Source: Cephalotus follicularis
Taxonomy: Eukaryota; Streptophyta; Magnoliopsida; Oxalidales; Cephalotaceae
DNA: 64,000 bases
Assembly (NCBI GenBank): GCA_001972305.1
Contig: BDDD01000426.1
Location: 31,953-95,952 of the forward strand
Direction: 5' to 3'
Of the stretch, positions 36,156 through 48,398 are shown in pieces. Made by a program: the position numbers and the translations under genes. The first letter of the stretch is position 1; each line of letters starts with the position of its first letter. The notes below the pieces were generated by a model. The model saw nothing but the letters and a program-made list of their open reading frames with translations. It was not told the origin of the DNA and did not search any database.

Positions 36156-36989
36156 GGATGACAAGTGCTCTTCTTCTCGGGTTGGTATAGCTGTTCGTCG
36201 TGCTGTATCTTTCGTGGTAACTTCAAGACAGAGTGATGGGTTGTAAAGGCTGAATGGGCTTTGTTTTGGTTTTTATGCATGTGGGTGTTCATGCATGACG
36301 TTCGGTCTTGTGTTAGGACAGTGTATGCTAAGTTGGTTGTGTGCGTGTGTTGATCTTGTAGAAGAAGATCCAGGCTTGGAGTCCGCGCAACAAGGGAGCT
36401 AATCTGGGGACAGGCTTGCAGTTATCTAGTGAGTGGGATACTCCCTTTTCTCTATCATTTGATTCTGAGAGTTTTTCTGTTTATAATGTGCTTTGTTCTT
36501 GTTCCATGATATTATCGTTGATCAGGAGTTGTTTTCTGTTGTTCCTTCGAATATAGAATAATGAAATACTATTTCCGAGTATGTATGCTCGTTGTCTTGG
36601 GTTGATATGTTCTCCCCTATTATTTGAGTATTTCATGCTTTTGATATCATGTGTTGTTCTCAGATGCTGGGTACTGGTAAGCTCAGGTATGTGAGACTCG
36701 CATGGCTAAGGATGAGTGTGGCGTTGGATCCCAATTCCATTCAGCAGTTGCATTGTCTATGATGGGCTGTTGGGTGTGACTGTGCCCGGGTTCCATTACC
36801 TGGATCTGGTCATTCTGTTGGTCTATAACGGTATGATGTGTGAGAGCAGTCGAAGGATCCGCTACTTCCTTGGTCAGGCAATGTTGAGTGCTCGGACACG
36901 AGATTGCCGACTAGGGATGGTTGAGCGGTGATTCACTTAACTCTTGGTCGAAGTTCTCCTCTGTCATTTTCCGACGAGGGTGGAGCCGA

Positions 36990-37215
36990 GCGGTGATTTG
37001 CGGGCCCCTTGGTCGATGCTCGGACTGCATGATTGCCGACGACGAAGAGCTTGTGTAGCCCTTTGATCGAAGTTCATGTGGTGCAGTACTTCGAACTATG
37101 TGATTGCAGACGAAGGAGAGCTTGTGTAGCCGTTTGATCGAAGTTCATGTGGTATTGTACTCTGAACGTGTGATTGCCGACGAAGGAGAGCTTGCGTAGC
37201 CCTTTGATCGATGTT
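36990..37215 (+). repeat. Degenerate repeat of about 60-65 bp in the solo LTR
   Basis: Three imperfect copies occur of a unit containing GATTGCCGACGAAG, GAGAGCTTG.GTAGCC and TTTGATCGA.GTTCATG, near 37030, 37100 and 37160. There is a looser match near 36900-36960. It looks like an expanded block within the LTR. Confidence 0.65.
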
Positions 37216-37466
37216 CATGCGGGTGCTCTGGACATGTGGTATCTATATGCGTATATGAGGGATGTGTACAATCCTGTAGCCCATGACCTCGCCGATGTGG
37301 TTCCGGTAGTTGTTTGTGAATCCGCGCAGTACCAGTGTTCCTCCGATCAATGTGATCCTTGGAGTCTTTTGATCATTGAGTGATTTCCCAGAGTGGTTGG
37401 CTCCTTGGCACATTAGCAACTTTATTATTTTCTTGAGATTTATGTCATTGAGTTGGTTGCTCTGAC

Positions 37467-39953
37467 TGTCACACCCCGCTTTTCATAGACAACACTTAAG
37501 TGGTAGCAATTAACATAATATCCGACTTATCCATTTTCACGATAAATTTTAAACTTTTCAAACAGTTATACAGTTGCGGAAGCATTCGATAATAAACCGA
37601 ATTAAACCGTAACACACGTCCCATACCATGTGTTACCCACAAGATAAATAAACCATGGTCAATTGCTCTTAAACGGAGCATGAGTTAAAACATTCAATAC
37701 AGCATTTGATCATGTGCAGAAATCCATCAAATACATTATCCCAATATAACAGTTATTCAAATACATAATCCATTAACAATAACCGAAAAATCCCTCGGTT
37801 AGAATGACATAAATACGAAACAGTTTTACAATCCCAACAGGAGTTACGACTCCACCAGCTAACATTATTACAATTGTACTTCTCCACGCGTGTCCACATT
37901 GGTCCCACTGCATGAATCTGAAATGTAGGGGGTTAGCCTTTGTCTTCACTCGGCTAAGTAGAGAAGTTATAAATGCAGTTTGGGGTCAAAATAATGAGTG
38001 TCATGTATGAATGCAGAATGATGCAGTATATATACATATATCATATGTATATTTATCAGTCCAATCAACCATGTCCTCAAGGGGACCACTCAAACACAAT
38101 CAGTACAATAACATCCACGTTACTAGCGTGATGGCAAGTAACAACAGTCTGGACACAGTAAACGATACTAACACGGCGGCTAAACACCAACAGTACTTCG
38201 CTAACGGCAACAGTAGCAACGATACCCAGCACGGTGGCTAAGTAACAACAATACCCCGTTAGTGGCAATCACATTCAATAGGCAACTCAAGTAATTTATA
38301 ATTTATAAATGCTTGAAACAATAATTTTGATGTACAAGCCATCTCTTAAGCAGTTCACAATACTTGGAGATTACTTTCCCGGTCATTTGAAAATATTTGT
38401 ATTTTCGTATAAAATAATGATTTATTTAAATAATGTATTAACTTCTAAAATGACAAAACATTTTAGAAAACAGTCACAATTCGGTTTACAGTTCACTTAA
38501 CAGTACAATATATAATGCAAATATATGCTCAGAATGCATCTAAGATCGCTGGCGTCGCACCTATGTTTACCATCTTCTCTAAAGGTCAATTATTCCCTGT
38601 AACAGTCGGCTGTTTATTTGAGCAGTCGACTATTTTCCTCCAACAGTCGGCTGTTCTGGGCAAGTAGCGCATGAGCAGTCGGCTGTTTTTCCTCAATAGT
38701 CGACTGTCTACACGAACAATGTACATATGATTCTTCCTGCCATTTCTGGGCAGGCTAACGCATGCACAATCGGCTATTTTCCTTTGATAGTCGGTTGTGT
38801 ACCTTAAATAGTCGACTGTTTTCCCTAAACAGTCGGCTGTTCTGCAAACCAGTAACATGCAATTGTCCAATTTACATCCAACCAGTTATTTGCAAGTCAC
38901 TCAACCATATTCACACAATAGAATATCATCAGTAGTTCACAAAACACAATCACAGTTCATGCATTTCCTCTATTTCATCACAACACCAATGGATCCAACA
39001 TAGTAATACATGCAATCTAATCAATTCTCAATCTAGAACCCACTATACTTATCATGTTAATGGACCACAGTAACTATGATACTTCATCCAACAATCCACA
39101 GTCCATATTAATATGCAATCCTCAAATGAGCAACATTATTTTAGAACTCGAATTTACATGTATAACTTCTTTACAATTACCCCTACCTTTGGTTCCAAGT
39201 TAGGAATTCGAAAGTCCACCTCTTTGAGTTCCTTTCTAGTAATTTGAGCTCCCTGGTTCAGTCACAGTAGCTCCAACCCGAGTCTCCAACTTTCTTCTTT
39301 ATTTCGACAATGGAGAGTAACCTTTCCTCAATTTCTCACTGTTTATCTCTAAATTGTCTCTGGTTTCTTCCTTTTCAGATGCTGTGCGAGAGAGGCGAAG
39401 GGGAGGGTGTTTTTATGCAGTATCTTTCTCTCTCTCTCTCTCTCTCTCCCTCAGCCCGTTTGCATGGCACTAAATGCCATTTTCCTCTTCCATCTATTGC
39501 ATGCACACACACACACACATGTCATTCCCTCCCTTCCATCCTGTCTCTGCAGGTTCAACACCTTTTATTAGGTATGTGATGGCGCCTGAAAGATACCCTT
39601 ACCCTGTCAGTTGTTGCATGTGCTCTCGTCACATGTTGCACAAAAACAGAGCATAATCCAGTCAGCTGTTCTTCCCCAATAGTCGGCTGTCCACTTGACC
39701 GTTGTACTGCCAGGTGGCTTGGCAGTCTACCAGTCGGCTGGTTCATTCAACCAGTCGACTGTTCCACTAAACAGTCTCCCAGTCGACTGTTTTGAGTGTA
39801 TTTCTCTGAAATTTTAAATTGTCGATACGATCCATTTTTAACACCTTTTTACATTTCCTTAAAATCAACACAATAATTTGGGAATTCGGTATTTTATTAA
39901 TCCACAATTCAATTACAAAGGAAACACAAGGGATAGAATTCCCGGGTGTTACA
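37467..39953 (-). mobile_element. Solo LTR inside the solo LTR at 35489-40964
   Basis: It begins TGTCACACCCCG and ends GGGTGTTACA. The flanks CTGAC (37462-37466) and CTGAT (39954-39958) are a 4-of-5 target duplication. It is about 2.5 kb with no coding content recognised. Orientation is tentative: in reverse it starts TGTAACACCC.GGAATTC, similar to family C. It carries two groups of CAGTCGGCTG-like words (38600-38850 and 39655-39795) and a CT microsatellite at 39425-39450. Confidence 0.78.
38600..38850. repeat. CAGTCGGCTG near-palindrome cluster in the inner solo LTR
   Basis: About eight CAGTCGGCTG or CAGTCGACTG-like words lie here, with a further six at 39655-39795. The words are the same as in the SIRE LTRs, although the surrounding LTR sequence is unrelated. 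Confidence 0.82.
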
Positions 39954-41456
39954 CTGATGCTTCTTTATCTCTCGTTTTTCTTAACATTTCATATGTACAC
40001 TTACGCTTCTCTCTGTTTCTTGGGTAGCGTTATGCATAAATATTGTTGTTGTCCTAGTTGGGCATGGTCGGGATGTTGTATTCCTTGTGTCCAGGGATCT
40101 CCTCGGGATTTCCTTATTCTTGCTCACTAGTTAGTTGGACTAATCCCCTCTCAGTTTTTGTGCAGTGGAAGGCGTGCTTTGACGTTCTTTTGATCCACTA
40201 GACCAAGGCTTACGTTGGAATAGGTAGACCTTGGCGTGAGCACCGTAGCCGACTCCTCGGCTATTTTGGACATGCATGCATTTTGGGAAATTTTGGGGTT
40301 TTTATATAGATTCTTTTGTTATTCTTGGGAATCTTTAAGCCCTGTATTTGATGATAACCTTTAATGTATTTAACCTATGGTTTTCATACGTTTTCGATTG
40401 CTTGGGGATGCTCGACAATTTGATGTTATGCCTTGTGATGTGTATGAGATCCTTGGGATGTTTTACGATTTTGTTTCATATGTTTGAGGTGTAGTTCTAT
40501 GGTGCCGAGATGGATGAGATGCCCGAGGACCATGGCAGGCCCTCCTCAGCATAGGCTTTGTCAGACCTGACCTCTAGGTGAGAGTAGTGCAATTGGCGTG
40601 GGAACCTTGTCCTCGGACATAAAGTGCCCTCGGACATAAGGTGTCCTCAGACGTAAGTAGTAGTTTTTGTTGTTGTGGTCTCCTCGGCATGGTTGTGACC
40701 TCCATCCCTCCATGGCACGTGAGCGTGTACGTTTTTGTGAGGTGCTTATGTTTGAGAGCTCGGGTGTTGTTTGGTTAGCACCTTAGTTCTTTGGACGTTT
40801 TGGGGAGCTCGGATAGTTTATCCTTGGGAGACGTTACCTTACATCGGATCCCATAGCTGGTTATCTTGAGGTTTTTAGTTAGTGTGGTTGAGGTAGAGGA
40901 TCGTTAAGGTGTATCCTTCATCCTGGCACGGCTCGAGTCGTGGGGAACGAAACGGGTCGTGTCAGAGATGATCTCCAAAAAGCTACTGGTCTAATTTGAC
41001 AATTGCTGACAGTCGGCTGATGGGTCTAGACAATTGGCTGTTTTATCTGATCAGTTGGTTGGTCCCCTGTTCCAGTCAGCTGGTTGAAGGATAGAGAATT
41101 TCCAAAAAGCTACTGGACTAATTGGACAGTCGCCTGGCAATTTTGGGCAGTCGGCTGTTTCACCTGGGCAGTCGGCTGGACCCCTGTTCCAGTCGGCTGG
41201 ATGGAGTGTAATTCCAATTGTTGGGATTTCCTGTATTTCCAGTCAGCTACTCATCCTCAGACAGTCGGCTACTTAACTCAAACAGTCGGCTGTTTTGGCC
41301 TGTACCTGAATTTTTGAGCTTTGCAACACTTTAGACATTAATTCAAGTATGTATATGAGTTTGTAACTTATAAAAATATGCATACATGTATTCCATGTTT
41401 GTTAATCATCGAAATATCAATCTTTAAAACATTTAAAGGGGTGGTAGAGACCAACA

Positions 41457-41784
41457 CTTAGAACAAGCAAATCTGTAAGCAGCAGGACATGTGCTTTCTG
41501 CTTCTTACTTCACCACTTCGTGTAGGGTCAATGGTTGTTGCCCATACACCATCTCAAAAGGACTCTTTGATGTTGCCAAGGACTATGCAAGTTATAGCAA
41601 AATTGAGCACTATCAAGTAAACTCACCCAGTTTTTCTGCTTGCAGTGACATAATGCCTCAAATATTCCTCCAACAAAGCATTCAAACGCTCTATTTGGCC
41701 ATCCGTTTGAGGATGATTGGCTATTAAAAATTTTAGATCTGAACCCATCAAATTGAACAATATAGTCCAAAATCGACCAATGAA
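41457..41784 (-). pseudogene. Integrase piece of element B, between SIRE and the Mutator-like element
   Basis: Read leftwards, this piece gives LIANHPQTDGQIERLNALLE, the conserved end of the gypsy integrase catalytic core, and then the SLLDSAQFCYN region. It is colinear with copy A at about 19260-19560. It is part of a fossil. Confidence 0.8.
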
Positions 41785-41794
41785 GTGAGTATCT

Positions 41795-42848
41795 AAGTAG
41801 CACGGACACGGACACGCGACACGACACAATACATCGACACGACATTTCTAAAAAAACAAGAATTTTGACACGTTATGACACGTATATTTAGTATATAATT
41901 ATATATGATTAAGTATCATTTATATTATTATTCTCATCATTATTTCCAACAACTAGTTAATATAATATTAGAAACATAGTCATTAAATCACATTAATAAT
42001 ATTACTCAAAATAATTTAATATATTGATTAATATACTAAAATAATAAAGTAGAGTTCATAATCAATTAATCAATATAATATATTTGTAACACCCCCGAGA
42101 CGTGGGAGTCGTCACAGGTGCATATAACTGATCTAAACATATCATATCATATTGAATAATTCATCCTTATTTAAAAACGTGATGGTTTAAAGCTTAACCA
42201 AAACATATAAAAACTGATCATATCGGAAACCTTAAACATAAAACATAATCCAAATGTCATAAACTGAAATTAACATAAGTTCATTTTAACTGGTTCCACT
42301 ACGACCATGTAACAATAAGGGATCAGCTACAGAACGATCCTCAAATAAAATGGGAGTCACTCTCATCGTGAAATATATGGAGAAAGAGAGAGTATTCGGT
42401 GAGAATGTTGAGGGAGGAAGAGATGTCGTGAGAGGAAGTGAAAGTTTGAGAGAATAGGAAATAAATTAGAAAAGGAAAAGAAGAGAAAAGGAATTAAAAT
42501 AGGAAAAGGAAATAAAGTTAATAATTAGGATTTTTGTTTTTAAAATAAGATAATTATGTATTTAATAAAATTGTTTGTAATAATATTAAAATATAATATA
42601 GCTACTTATCCAATAACCCAACCCATACCCACAAGCCCAAACAAAAATAAGGCTGGTATCAGTCAGCCCCAACAAAAACCCAACGTAAACGTACAATTAC
42701 GTAAACGAAACAATTAAAATCCGTAAGAAAATATGTACAGGTAAGCAGGGTATTACAATATTGATCGAGTGTCAGAGAGTGTCGGTGTCTGACACGAGTC
42801 CGACACTGACTCACCCATCACCCTCTACAGAGTGTCGGTGCTTCATAG
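41795..42848. mobile_element. Non-autonomous Mutator-like DNA element in element B
   Basis: Flanked by the 10-bp direct repeat GTGAGTATCT (41785-41794 and 42849-42858). The ends are imperfect inverted repeats: AGTAGCACGGACACGG at the left and, inverted, TGAAGCACCGACACTC at the right, followed by many GACACG/GTGTCGG words. The long target duplication and the GACAC-rich ends fit plant Mutator-like elements. There is no transposase, and the interior is AT-rich. About 380 bp of the element remain outside a solo LTR at 42085-42757. Both flanks are element B integrase, so the insertion can be placed exactly. Confidence 0.78.
42085..42757. mobile_element. Solo LTR inside the Mutator-like element
   Basis: It begins TGTAACACCCCCG and ends GGGTATTACA. 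A perfect ATATT target duplication lies at 42080-42084 and 42758-42762. It is 673 bp with no coding content. A purine-rich stretch (about 42375-42520) lies inside. The family is unknown, probably gypsy from the terminal wording. Orientation is not determined. Confidence 0.85.
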
Positions 42849-42858
42849 GTGAGTATCT

Positions 42859-44391
42859 CTATAACTGGTAATGTCTTTTGGCAACGCAAAATACTTTACC
42901 ACAAACTTGTAGGATAATTCTGTTGTACAAGCACGTGGTGCAAGCATAAAAATACCATACTTAGAGAAACGATCAACAACAAATAAATAGATCTCATACC
43001 ATCTTGAAGCAATCCGGTTATGAGATCCATTGATAGGGACACCCATGATTTCTCTAGAGTGGGTACGGTTTCTCTAGAATGGTGGGTAGAGGTTGTAACA
43101 AACCTACTGCGTTCTTCCGTTCAGTCTTGTCTTGTTGGCAAACTAGACAAGTTTTCACATACGCCTCTACACCACTTTCCATATTATGCCAATAATAAGA
43201 TTTGCTCAAGAGAGCAAGCATCTGCTGCCTTCACAGGTGTCCAGCACACACTAGATTGTGTGTTTCTCTAAGCAACTTGTGTTTCATTCCCCTACTGATA
43301 GGAACATATAACGACCCTTCTCTGACCAATACCTCTGCACTATCCACTCCTTAACCTGTTGTAACAACTTCTTATATTAACAATCACTTTGTGCTACAAC
43401 TTTGATTTTGTTGATAAAGTCACATTCAAGTATAATTATAACAGCCACTACCTCTTTAGCACTCTTCCTAGTCAATACATTCGCAACCTGGTTGTGTAGT
43501 CCAGGCTTATGTCGCCACACAAAATCATACTCCTACAAGAACTCCTGCCATCTTGCTTGCTTAGAGGACAATTTCTTCTTAGTTTTGAAGAAAGTGTTGG
43601 CTGTATTGTTCGTCATTACAACAATCATTGTTCCCAGCAAATAAACCCGCCAACTATGAAGGCAATGAACTACTACTGTCATTTCCTTATCATGTTTCGA
43701 ATATCGTTGTTCTGCCCCATTTGGTTTCCCATTTTTAAAAGCTACAGGATGGCCCACCTCAATTAAGACTCCACCAATGGCTTTGTCTGAAGCATCTATA
43801 TGCACCTCAAATGGCAAATCATAACAAGGCAGCCTAGGGTCGGTTCACTAAAAACCGCGACTTTCAGTTTTTCAAATGCTTCTTGGCATTCAGCCGACCA
43901 ATCCCATTTCTGATCCTTCTTCAACAAATTAGTCAGTGGAGCAACTTTCTTTGAGAAGCCACGAATAGACTTGCGATAATAATTGGATAACCCAAAAAGG
44001 ATTGTAATTCTGACAATTTAGGAGCAGTCCAATCAACAATGGCTTGGATTTTTCTGCTATCCTTATGCACGTCCTTTGATAATAACATGGCCAAGAAACA
44101 TATCTAAACGGGCACATTCACACTTTTACATTTTCAGATAAGTTGGTGTTATCTCAACCTACAAAACACTAGCCTAATATAGAACAAATGATCTTCTAAA
44201 AACTCATTGTATACCAAAATATCATTTAGATAGACTACCACAAACTGATCAATATAATCATAAAAGACATCATTCATCAGATTGCAAAGAGTAGCGGGTG
44301 CGTTAGTAAGGCCAAAAGGCATGACAAGGAACTCATATGAGCCATACCTTTTTACGCACATAGCCTTTCCCTCATCACCTTCAGCAATCTG
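42859..44391 (-). pseudogene. RT, RNase H and integrase piece of element B
   Basis: Read leftwards from 44391, reverse transcriptase resumes at the YGSYEFLVMPFGLTNAPAT motif (44355-44290), followed by DQFVVVYLNDILVY (44255-44210). RNase H follows (VHIDASDKAIGGVLIE, 43810-43760). Next come the integrase zinc-binding part (about 43270-43180) and the beginning of the catalytic core (FVVKYFALPKDI, near 42905-42870). It is colinear with copy A. It is a fossil with several breaks. Confidence 0.82.
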
Positions 44392-47027
44392 TGTAATACA
44401 ACGTCTGTCTGTGTGTAAAATTTTCGGACCTTTTTATTTTGTTTTGTTAAGTGGCCTGCCTTTTTACCTTTTTTTATGCGGGTTGGGCTGACTGATTCCA
44501 GTTTTGGCCTATTGGGTGCCTGTTAGTATTGTTTATATGAATAAGTGATTTTTTTTTATTATTTTTTTTAAATCAGTTTCATTTAAATATTTAAAACCAA
44601 ATCTTTTATTTTATTTTAAAAATCATTTTTCTCTCTCTCACATCTCCCCGATTTTCTCTCTCCCGATTTCCCTCCCTCTTTCCTTATCCCTCCCGAATTT
44701 GTCCCTCCTCTTTCCTTATCTCTCCTGTATTTCTCTCCCCCATTTTGTCTATGTAAACGTTAGCAACTATTTTTGTGTGCTATTTTTTTCTCTCTCGCCT
44801 GGAAATCGCCGCTACCTGCAAGCCTTTGGATTCCTTGAGTTGGGTTGGCAGTTTCGTCTCTTCAATCAGGTTTGTTCTCCATGGTTTGGTTTATGGATTG
44901 TTTTTCTTTGATATGCACAACATAAGTAGGCTGTTAAAAACCTTGTATATTGTTTCCTCTCGAACAGCTGCTGCAAGTTTTGGAAATTACTGTGTTCTTT
45001 CCACTGTTTCGGTATCAACTCGTTCAAGTTTGTCTAATGTGGTTTAGTTTAATGATTCGTCCTGCTTGTTATGAATCAGATTGTAGAAATGAGCAGGCTG
45101 TTAGATTTTGTTTTGAATCCTGCCATACCCTGCTCTATTCTTGTTCTTGAGTCCTTTTTAATAGTCTTTAGGCGTCTTGTATAGGCTGCTTAATCTGGCT
45201 TTGATAAACTGGTAAATGATGCTTGAGGTTATCAAATTATACGTGTATGGATTAGAAACCAGTTCTCTTGAAACATGATTACCATCTGCATATTTCTCTT
45301 GATTCTCTGTGTTATTTTGCCGTTGGGCGTCACATATATGTTCTTTAAACTAGTTATGCTTCTCTGATCGTTTGGTCTCTTGATACCAAACAGAAATGTT
45401 GTAGAATCATAGGACACCATTGCTGGTTTAAACAAGACAGTCGTCCGTCTTTCCAAACAGCCGGCTGTACTGGAGAAACAGTTGGCTGCTTTTTTTAAAT
45501 AGTCGGTTGTTCTATTAAAAACTGTAGTTCCGCTTGGGCAGTCGACTGGCCAAGTTGAGTAGTTGGTTGTTATACCAGTCGACTGGTAGGACAGTAATTC
45601 CAGCAGAAACATTCCTTCTCCCTCTTTAAGGCTCTATTATATTCTAATTTGATGTTTCCCCGATAGTTTCAAGTCCTTATAAGGATTATATGGTTTCTTT
45701 CAGATAATTGTAACAATCAAGGAGAGGTCTAGGGATTTGTTGATCTTCTCTTAAGGTTAAGTTGGTGATTGTATAAGGTACGGATACTTTCGTTCTTGGC
45801 TATCTTCATCCGATTTTATTGAAGCAATTTCAGTTTTACTTATATGAATGAGGTACGAATGTTTTCTTTCTTGATAAACTTCCTTTGATTTTATTAGAAT
45901 AAATCCCGTTTATAAGCAAAGTACGGATTTTTTGTTCTTGAATATCTTCTTTGATTTTTATTGGAATAAATTCAGTTTTAGCTTTATGAATAAAATGTGA
46001 ATTTTATTTATTGTCATCTCTTTTAGTTACTATGCAAGATTAAATGAGATTGATATTACTAAACTAGTATGTTTGACTTCCGAGCAAATGTGAAACTGTT
46101 AAATGTTATCGTTTGGTAAACGGTTTTAAGATTTCAGAAACTTTGGTTTATATATAGAAAACCCTATGTGTTTGAATTGATTTTTGATAAATCATTATTT
46201 TGAAATTGTTGAATGCTGAGAATATAACCACCTATGGGGGTACCATAGGCATGCTGTAGGCCTGGCACGGGATCATGACACCATCCGTAACGGTGTGATC
46301 AGTCTACGGTGTCTCTATGTTTGATATCCTCTGTAGAGGATTTTGATCCCATTTATGATAGAGGTGTATGGATCGGCCCTAGGATATATGTTATGATATG
46401 TTATAATCGGGAAATGACTATGTAGTGCCGTACACGTCATTCCATTTGGCAAGTGGATGTTCGGACGTCCCTTGCATATGTGTACCAGTATGTGTCGCCC
46501 ATTTGGCTTGATGCGTATCCGGGATTAGCTATATGTATATATTATGAATCTCAGTATGAAACACTGGTTTGAAAATGTTTGGAAATTGATATGCTCGGGA
46601 ATTTATTTTCACTTTATGCAAATTTGCGAATCTATATGTATATGTTTGCTTTTGAAAGCTTTTGGCAAGACATCTGTTTTTAAGTTTTATTATTGTTTTT
46701 ATATCTGTACTGAGGTTTGCTCAGCCGCATTTTTCTTTTCATGCGGCAGGTTATCAGGGGTCGGGGGATATGTGATGAGAGAACCACCCGTTGGCTAGAT
46801 GATCTCTTAGAAGTTGATTCTTTTATGTTATGGTCATGTATGGACCTTGGAGAATAAGTTGTTTAAAACAATATTTGATTTTGAACCGAGATTATCATTT
46901 TGTTGTTTTGAATTTGAAGGATTATCATATTGATTTGGCCATTTTGAATAAAGGTTAAGCACAATATGTTATGTTTTCTGTAAGGTAGTTCTGTGTGACA
47001 TCCCAACCCCAGAATTGGGGTGGTACA
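44392..47027 (+). repeat. 5' LTR of the gag-only element
   Basis: This direct repeat starts TGTAATAC and ends GGTGGTACA. It holds CT-rich stretches near 44630-44700, CAGTCGGCTG-like words at 45440-45595 and repeated GGTACGGAT..TTTCTTTCTTGA words near 45775-45980. A pair of TCTCGCCTGG..CGTCTCTTCAATC reading frames has no recognised similarity. Confidence 0.92.
45440..45595. repeat. CAGTCGACTG-type near-palindromes in the gag-only element LTR
   Basis: About seven variants (CAGCCGGCTG, CAGTTGGCTG, CAGTCGACTGG and others) occur here, and a matching group lies in the other LTR at 49488-49650. This is the same word set as in the SIRE and inner solo LTRs. Confidence 0.82.
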
Positions 47028-47199
47028 GTTATGGTATCAGAGTATAGGTTTTCGTTCCTTAGAAGACCTATCTCGGTTTGACCTATGAGATGGGTAGAAA
47101 TTGGGTTAGGGTTATTTCTTAATAGTTGTTCTGATATGACATTGTTTTCGTTTTCTGTTCCTTTTTGTTTTATCTTGTCCCGGTTTCCTGCTTTGTAGA

Positions 47200-48355
47200 T
47201 GGCACGTGGGGGCGGACGACCAAGGAATGTTAATCGGGAAGCCGGGCTAACTGATGCACAAGAGGGTGTACGAAATAAGCCTACTTTGAATGAACTGGTG
47301 AGGTAGGCTGTGATACAGGCTTTTCCTTAGGTGGTAACCCAAGTGGTTCAAGCCATGCAGTAGCATAATCAGTGTCAGCAGAGACAAAGAAATGTAGTGG
47401 AAGTGGCTGTGCGGGCAAATGAGCAAGTTGATGAAAGAGCTGGGTATCAGTCCGATATTTCAGTGTACGTCTGGCTGGAGAGATTCCAGAAACAGAGGCC
47501 TCAGACTTTTAGTTTAGCACCGACTCCTGTAGATGCTGAATACTGGATAGCCCATATGGAGAAGATTTTTGAGGTGCTTGGGTGATTAGATGATATAAAA
47601 GTGAAGCTAACTGCCTACAAGTTGGAGGGCGATGCACAATGTTGGTGGAAGACTCTTAGGGTGGCCAAGGGTAGAGAGTTCATAGATGCATTATCATGGG
47701 TTGGATTCTGTGAGGTCTTTTATCAGTAGTACTTTCCAACTACTGATAAAGAGGCATATGCGCGGGACCACCAGGCAGAAAGATGATGAGACAGTCACAG
47801 AATTCCTAACCCGGTTCACGAGATTGGTTAGTTTTGCTGGACATGCGGCGAGGACCGCAACTGAGCAAGCGGAGAAGTTAAGTGGAAGCTTCATTATCGG
47901 CTCAGAGGGAAGTTGATCAATGATAAATTTGCTGATGTGTCAGAGGTGGCCAATGCGGCCAAAAACATTGAGATGGAAAGGCTGGATTTTCAGGCGGCCA
48001 GACAGGAAGGAGGGAGAATGGGCTAGGGATGATTATCAGAATAGAGATGGAGGTCAGTAGCGACAACAGGGTTCTAATCAGAGGCGCGATTCCGGACCGG
48101 CAGACGGGGGTAACCCCAACTTTATCCCTGTTGCCAGATGTGAGACTTGTGGAAGGCAGCATCTTGGTAACACGTGTTATAAGGCTATTGGGGCTTGTTT
48201 CGTGTGTGGTCAGATGGGTCATGTTGCTAAAGAATGTACTGATCCTCGTGCTAAGGTTAGAAGGGAAAATGGTGGTGATGTTGGACAGCGGAATTTAGGA
48301 GGCAGGGTGTTTGCTATGACGACTCATCAGGCTGCAGATGTTCTAGGTTAGTAGT
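47200..48355 (+). pseudogene. Gag relic of the gag-only element
   Basis: It starts MARGGGRPRN at 47200. A gypsy gag core follows (EYWIAHMEKIFEVLG near 47540-47585, GDAQCWWKTL, then TVTEFLTRFTRLVSFAGHAA near 47790-47855). A CCHC knuckle (CFVCGQMGHVAKEC) is near 48198-48240. In the family this makes capsid and nucleocapsid. It is a broken copy with several breaks. Confidence 0.8.
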
Positions 48356-48398
48356 TGTTTTCGATTTCGGGACGAAATCAAATTTAAAGGAGTGGAGA

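Larger units (their letters stand above)
35489..40964 (+). mobile_element. Solo LTR, gypsy-like, inserted in the SIRE 5' LTR, itself interrupted
   Basis: It starts TGTAACACCCCG and ends GGGTCGTGTCA. The flanks CAGAT (35484-35488) and GAGAT (40965-40969) form a 4-of-5 target duplication, and the SIRE LTR continues on both sides. Without the inner insertion (37467-39953) it is about 3.0 kb. I see no internal coding part, so it is read as a solo LTR. Orientation is a guess from the TGTAACACCCC start. Repeated sentences around GATTGCCGACGA..GAGAGCTTG occur at 37030-37200. Confidence 0.75.
21761..41456 (-). mobile_element. SIRE/Maximus-type Ty1/copia element, inserted in element B (fossil)
   Basis: The LTRs are 21761-22874 (3') and 34918-41456 (5', split by a solo LTR at 35489-40964). 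The ends are TGTA...CCAACA. Flanking bases CTTAT (21756-21760) and CTTAG (41457-41461) form a 4-of-5 target duplication, and both flanks belong to element B. The primer-binding site is at 34904-34915 and the purine tract (AAAAAATGGGGAGAT) at 22875-22890. Gag, pol and an extra gene after pol are recognisable, as usual for this lineage. By eye the LTRs differ by a few percent, suggesting an age of order one to two million years. It has several breaks plus two large insertions. Confidence 0.88.
34918..41456 (-). repeat. 5' LTR of the SIRE element, split by a solo LTR
   Basis: The two parts, 34918-35488 and 40965-41456, match 21935-22874. CAGTCGGCTG-like words occur on both sides of the insertion. 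The primer-binding site at 34904-34915 abuts it. Confidence 0.88.

Noticed and set aside
38011-38241. Asn/Ser/Thr-rich frame in the inner solo LTR
   Set aside because: Low-complexity wording from CAACA-type repeats inside an LTR, with no start context or motif.
38586-38870. A TADC/SRLL-repeat 'protein' on the - strand
   Set aside because: It is the translation of the CAGTCGGCTG word cluster and appears in several frames wherever the cluster occurs. It is non-coding.
44699-45150. Pair of short frames repeated at 48823-49198
   Set aside because: They lie at the same place in both LTRs of the gag-only element and have no recognised similarity. They overlap each other in different frames and are attributed to LTR sequence.
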